Source: Pinibacter aurantiacus (GTDB lineage: Bacteria; Bacteroidota; Bacteroidia; Chitinophagales; Chitinophagaceae). Taken from it: a DNA stretch of 64,000 nucleotides. Below the pieces are notes generated by a model, which was given only the letters and a program-made list of their open reading frames with translations, did no database searches and was not told the DNA's origin. The stretch spans positions 62,001 through 126,000 of the forward strand of contig NZ_JAHSPG010000008.1 in assembly GCF_019130065.1 (NCBI RefSeq), written 5' to 3'. Positions 60,525-64,000 of this stretch are shown here, piece by piece. Each line of letters begins with the position of its first letter. Within the stretch, counting starts at the first letter, position 1. A program made the translations under genes and the position numbers.

Positions 60525-62351
60525 TTGACAATGAGTAACGAAGCTATCTTGCACGGATCTGAAGTATCTACCCACGAAGCGCATCATGACGGACATGGTG
60601 AACACCATCATCATGAGACGTTTATCAGCAAATATGTTTTCAGCATGGATCACAAGATGATTGCTAAACAATTCCTTATTACAGGGATTATCTGGGCGAT
60701 TCTTGGTGGTTTGATGTCTGTTCTTTTCCGTTTGCAATTAGGTTTTCCTGATGCAACTTTCCCATGGTTGGAAAACATTCTTGGTCACTGGGCTAAGGGT
60801 GGTAAAATTCAGCCTGAATTTTATTATGCTCTTGTAACAATGCACGGTACCGTATTGGTATTCTTCGTATTGACTGCAGGTTTGAGCGGTACATTTGCAA
60901 ACTTCCTTATTCCTCTTCAGATAGGTGCACGCGATATGGCGTCTCCTTTCATGAATATGTTGTCATACTGGTTCTTCTTTCTTTCCAGTGTGGTAATGGT
61001 TTCATCTTTGTTTATTCAAACAGGTCCTGCAAGTGGTGGTTGGACGTCTTATCCTCCTTTGAGTGCATTGGGCGACGCATCATTGGGTTCTAAAACCGGT
61101 ATGGACCTTTGGTTGATCAGTATGGCATTGTTCGTAGTGTCTTCATTATTGGGTGGTTTGAACTATATCTCTACAATATTGAACATGCGTACGAAAGGTA
61201 TGAGCATGACAAGACTGCCATTGACAATTTGGGCATTGTTCTTTACTGCTGTATTGGGCGTATTGTCTTTCCCTGTATTGTTGTCTGGTTTCATCCTGTT
61301 GTTGTTTGACCGTCATGCGGGTACAAGCTTCTACTTGTCAGACATCTTCCTGGCTTCTACACAAAAAGCATTGCCTAACGAAGGTGGTAGTGCAATTCTA
61401 TATCAACACTTGTTCTGGTTCCTTGGTCACCCTGAGGTGTACATCATCCTGTTGCCTGCAATGGGTATGGTATCAGAAGTAATGAGTACCAACGCACGTA
61501 AACCTATCTTTGGTTACATGGCGATGGTGGGATCTATCTTCGCGATCACTATCCTGGCGTTCCTTGTATGGGCTCACCACATGTTCGTAACCGGTTTGAA
61601 TCCGTTCTTAGGTTCATTCTTCGTATTGCTTACATTGTTGATTGCGGTACCTTCGGCTATCAAAGTATTTAACTGGTTAACTACTCTTTGGAGAGGTAAT
61701 ATCAGGTTTACACCTGCGATGTTGTTTGCAATTGGTTTTGTGAGCTTGTTCATCTCTGGTGGTTTGACTGGTATCTGGTTAGGTAACTCATCTTTGGATA
61801 TTCACTTACACGATACATACTTTGTAATTGCTCACTTCCACATCGTAATGGGCGTTGCGTCATTCTTCGGTATGTTCTGCGGTGTGTACCACTGGTTCCC
61901 TAAAATGTATGGTCGCTATTTAAACAACACTATGGGTTATATCCACTTCTGGATTACAATCGTAGGTGCTTATTTGATCTTCTGGCCAATGCACTATGAA
62001 GGTCTGGCGGGTATGCCTCGTCGTTACCTCGATTACAGTGGCTGGGCATCTTTCAATCAGTTTGGTGGGTTGAACCATTTCATTTCAATCGTATCAATGA
62101 TCGTATTTGCTGTACAATTGCTGTTTGTATTTAACTTCTTCTACTCCATTTTCAAAGGAAGAAGAGTGAAATCAGAAAATCCTTGGGGTTCAAACACACT
62201 GGAATGGACAACTCCAATTCATCCAGGTCACGGTAACTGGGTTGGTGAAATTCCAGAAGTTCACCGCTGGGCTTATGATTACGGTAAAGACGGAAGAGAA
62301 TTCATTTCTCAGACTGAGCCGATAAGCGCGAATGAAAGTGAACATCACTAG
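60525..62351 (+). CDS. coxA: Cytochrome c oxidase subunit I (A-type heme-copper oxidase)
   Basis: The catalytic subunit reducing oxygen to water and pumping protons. The 608-residue protein has a His-rich cytoplasmic N-terminus (HHDGHGEHHHHETF), then twelve or so helices. Heme and copper ligands: MHGTVLVFFV (heme), GHPEVY (CuB His, and the Tyr cross-linked to it; with Glu for the D-pathway, so A1 type), WAHHMFVTG (CuB His pair) and HDTYFVIAHFHIVMG (both hemes). The C-terminus is soluble and His-poor. Its partners are coxB and coxC, with ctaB between. Confidence 0.96.
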   Translation: MTMSNEAILHGSEVSTHEAHHDGHGEHHHHETFISKYVFSMDHKMIAKQFLITGIIWAILGGLMSVLFRLQLGFPDATFPWLENILGHWAKGGKIQPEFYYALVTMHGTVLVFFVLTAGLSGTFANFLIPLQIGARDMASPFMNMLSYWFFFLSSVVMVSSLFIQTGPASGGWTSYPPLSALGDASLGSKTGMDLWLISMALFVVSSLLGGLNYISTILNMRTKGMSMTRLPLTIWALFFTAVLGVLSFPVLLSGFILLLFDRHAGTSFYLSDIFLASTQKALPNEGGSAILYQHLFWFLGHPEVYIILLPAMGMVSEVMSTNARKPIFGYMAMVGSIFAITILAFLVWAHHMFVTGLNPFLGSFFVLLTLLIAVPSAIKVFNWLTTLWRGNIRFTPAMLFAIGFVSLFISGGLTGIWLGNSSLDIHLHDTYFVIAHFHIVMGVASFFGMFCGVYHWFPKMYGRYLNNTMGYIHFWITIVGAYLIFWPMHYEGLAGMPRRYLDYSGWASFNQFGGLNHFISIVSMIVFAVQLLFVFNFFYSIFKGRRVKSENPWGSNTLEWTTPIHPGHGNWVGEIPEVHRWAYDYGKDGREFISQTEPISANESEHH

Positions 62352-62407
62352 GATTAACTGAGTAAGGGGTATAAAAACTAGAATTTTTAGAAATTCAATC
62401 GATATGA

Positions 62408-62438
62408 ATGCCCCGATCTAAGTCGGGGTATTTTTTAT
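62408..62438 (+). terminator. Terminator after coxA
   Basis: ATGCCCCGA pairs with TCGGGGTAT around TCTAAG, and six T follow. So ctaB and coxC may be transcribed from a separate start between 62440 and 62576. Confidence 0.85.
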
Positions 62439-62576
62439 AAAGATCAAAATAAGGTATCTGATACGGTGTTTTTCCGAATGACCTTACCAACTGGAGATGA
62501 AGCGTAGAAAGATTTATTTCTGGTTCTGATAACCTAGAGCCGGATCAAATTTTTTGAATAAAAAAAGTAGAACGTA

Positions 62577-63479
62577 ATGTCGCAGGAAACCACATCGAAA
62601 AAAGCAAGCTCTTTTACATTAGGTCAAAAACTACAGGACTATAAGGCCCTTGTAAAATTTGCTTTGACCACGATGGTTGTATTTTCTGCGGTGATAAGTT
62701 ATCTGCTTGCACCCAAAGTAGTTGAATACAACTGGTGGATGATAGCTTTATTTTTTATCGGCGGTTTTTTAGTTACTGGCAGCGCCAATACCATTAACCA
62801 GGTAGTAGAAAAGGACACTGATGCAAAAATGAAACGCACTGCAAGCAGACCGATTGCTTCAGGCAGAATGTCTGAAACAGAAGGTTGGATATTTGCAGCT
62901 GTGACGGGAGTGGCCGGTTGTTTCATTTTAGGTTTTTTCTTCAACTGGTTGTCGGCAGGACTCGCGGCGTTTAGCTTGTTTTTATATGCGTTTATTTATA
63001 CGCCTTTAAAAAAGGTAAATGCGATTTCTGTTTTGGTTGGTGCAGTCCCTGGCGCATTGCCTTGTTTGATAGGCTGGACTGCGGGTAATGATAGCATAGG
63101 CCTGGGCGGCTGGGCGCTTTTCAGCATTCAGTTTTTCTGGCAGTTCCCGCATTTTTGGGCAATTGCCTGGATAGCGCATAAAGACTATAGCAATGCAGGA
63201 TTTAAATTGCTTCCATCTGTAGAAGGACCAACGAAATACTCGGCAATACAGGCAATCATTTATTCTTTGCTTTTAATTCCGGTAGGAGTGTTGCCCTATT
63301 TCACACATGTAAGCGGTTTTGTTAGCATGTTTATCGTACTTGCAGCCAACATATTTATGGTGGTTCAAAGTATTAGATTATATAATGAAATGGAAGTAAA
63401 AGCTGCACGAAGAGTGATGTTTAGCAGCTACATTTATCTACCGATAGTGATGTTCGCGTTGCTGGCAGATAAGATGTAA
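62577..63479 (+). CDS. ctaB: Protoheme IX farnesyltransferase (heme O synthase)
   Basis: Adds the farnesyl group to heme b to make heme o, the precursor of heme a for the oxidase. The 300-residue membrane protein has about nine helices. The first polyprenyl-binding Asp motif is NQVVEKDTDAKMKRT (about 74-88; usually NDIYDRDID). The second half has YTPLKKVN and the later DYSNAGFKLLP. The start MSQETTSKKA is plausible. It follows coxA after a terminator and is followed by coxC. Confidence 0.93.
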   Translation: MSQETTSKKASSFTLGQKLQDYKALVKFALTTMVVFSAVISYLLAPKVVEYNWWMIALFFIGGFLVTGSANTINQVVEKDTDAKMKRTASRPIASGRMSETEGWIFAAVTGVAGCFILGFFFNWLSAGLAAFSLFLYAFIYTPLKKVNAISVLVGAVPGALPCLIGWTAGNDSIGLGGWALFSIQFFWQFPHFWAIAWIAHKDYSNAGFKLLPSVEGPTKYSAIQAIIYSLLLIPVGVLPYFTHVSGFVSMFIVLAANIFMVVQSIRLYNEMEVKAARRVMFSSYIYLPIVMFALLADKM

Positions 63480-63533
63480 AAAAGTTGTGAGTTATAAACA
63501 GCTCTCGACTCGAAACTTGAAAAAAATATTACA

Positions 63534-64000
63534 ATGAATATAGCGATGAATGAACAAGTGGGCGAGCAGAAAAAAAGGATACACCCTCATAAATTTACTT
63601 TATGGGTAGGCTTGGCAAGCGTTATCATGATGTTTGCTGGTCTTACGAGTGCCTACATTGTAAAAAGAAGCGCACAAAGCTGGATAACAATTGAATTTCC
63701 TAAAACGTTTTGGTATTCAACAGTTGTTATGCTTGCGAGTAGTTTGACAATGCAAATGGCTCTTCGCGACTTTAAGCAGAGAGACATGGCAAAATATAGA
63801 AGGCTATTGACTTACACCGCTCTATTAGGCGTGTTGTTTATAGTTCTTCAGTTTGTTGGATTCTCAAATTTGTGGAAGAGTGGAACAACCTTCGAAGGTT
63901 CAGGAGAAGGGCAGTTTTTGTATATCATTGCAGGATTGCATATTTTACACGTGCTTGGCGGTGTGGTAGCATTGTTGATTATGTTCCTGAAAGCATTTAG
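63534..64000 (+). CDS. coxC: Cytochrome c oxidase subunit III, partial (runs off the window)
   Basis: The first 155 residues are present: MNIAMNEQVGEQKKRIHPHK, then helices (FTLWVGLASVIMMFAGLTSA, FWYSTVVMLASSLTMQMALR, LLGVLFIVLQFVGFSN) and GSGEGQFLYIIAGLHILHVL, which is the usual subunit III run. In Bacteroidota a second, longer copy often follows; that part is not in the window. The start ATG at 63534 lies 54 bp after ctaB. Confidence 0.9.
   Translation, partial: MNIAMNEQVGEQKKRIHPHKFTLWVGLASVIMMFAGLTSAYIVKRSAQSWITIEFPKTFWYSTVVMLASSLTMQMALRDFKQRDMAKYRRLLTYTALLGVLFIVLQFVGFSNLWKSGTTFEGSGEGQFLYIIAGLHILHVLGGVVALLIMFLKAF

Noticed and set aside
62440-62576. A riboswitch in the coxA-ctaB gap
   Set aside because: No conserved aptamer pattern could be recognised; only the terminator is supported.

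Overview
This window comes from a member of the Bacteroidota, most likely the Chitinophagaceae or a close relative. The basis is TAnnTTTG promoter -7 elements, near absence of Shine-Dalgarno sequences, type IX secretion (T9SS) sorting signals, a FISUMP-domain protein pair, DUF5606 and DUF4251 proteins, and an alternative complex III (ACIII) cluster joined to an aa3-type cytochrome oxidase cluster. No tRNA, rRNA, CRISPR array, transposase, integrase or reverse transcriptase was seen. The placement is inferred from gene content, not from a search.

Layout. 1-13.5 kb: housekeeping and envelope genes (start of a probable polysaccharide deacetylase-type gene, msrB, adk, an M3 peptidase, a DUF5606 protein, a POTRA/beta-barrel outer membrane protein, fabG, a flavin split-barrel protein, a YceI protein and a DUF1501/DUF1800 pair). 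13.5-26.5 kb: an accessory surface locus with a secreted protein ending in two calcium-loop-like repeats, a T9SS-sorted protein, two tandem 1060-residue Ig-like/FISUMP paralogues and a secreted thioredoxin-fold protein. Three promoters in this locus share one architecture: two direct boxes about 21 bp apart, then 35-36 bp to TAnnTTTG. 26.5-37 kb: a four-helix-bundle ORF, a GH25 lysozyme, a radical SAM/SPASM protein, a MarR regulator, a glycosyl-hydrolase-like protein, a porin, a peroxiredoxin with an AhpD-like partner, a lipoprotein and a TPR histidine kinase. 37-50 kb: acyl-CoA synthetase, a Tat-exported class V aminotransferase-like protein, a sigma factor/anti-sigma/outer membrane protein operon, kbl, ridA, dapB, several small envelope genes and purN. 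50.4-64 kb: actABCDEF, then coxB, coxA, ctaB and the start of coxC, all on the plus strand. Together these carry electrons from menaquinol through ACIII cytochromes to oxygen.

The most unusual feature is the intergenic DNA. At least ten unrelated sequence families share one design: two inverted arms, often built of 7-8 bp tandem units, around a short core. In most families the unit contains a stop triplet when read from the neighbouring gene inwards, and the arms repeatedly start within a few bases of a gene's own stop codon. In the (AATAACTG)n family all three frames are closed. Cores of separate copies are related, one pair in opposite orientation, so these are dispersed elements. One tract encloses the four-helix-bundle ORF, another encloses a 60-codon ORF, and one palindrome sits between 22-bp direct repeats. 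I take this element class as the best candidate for an undescribed system, with the shared-promoter surface locus second.
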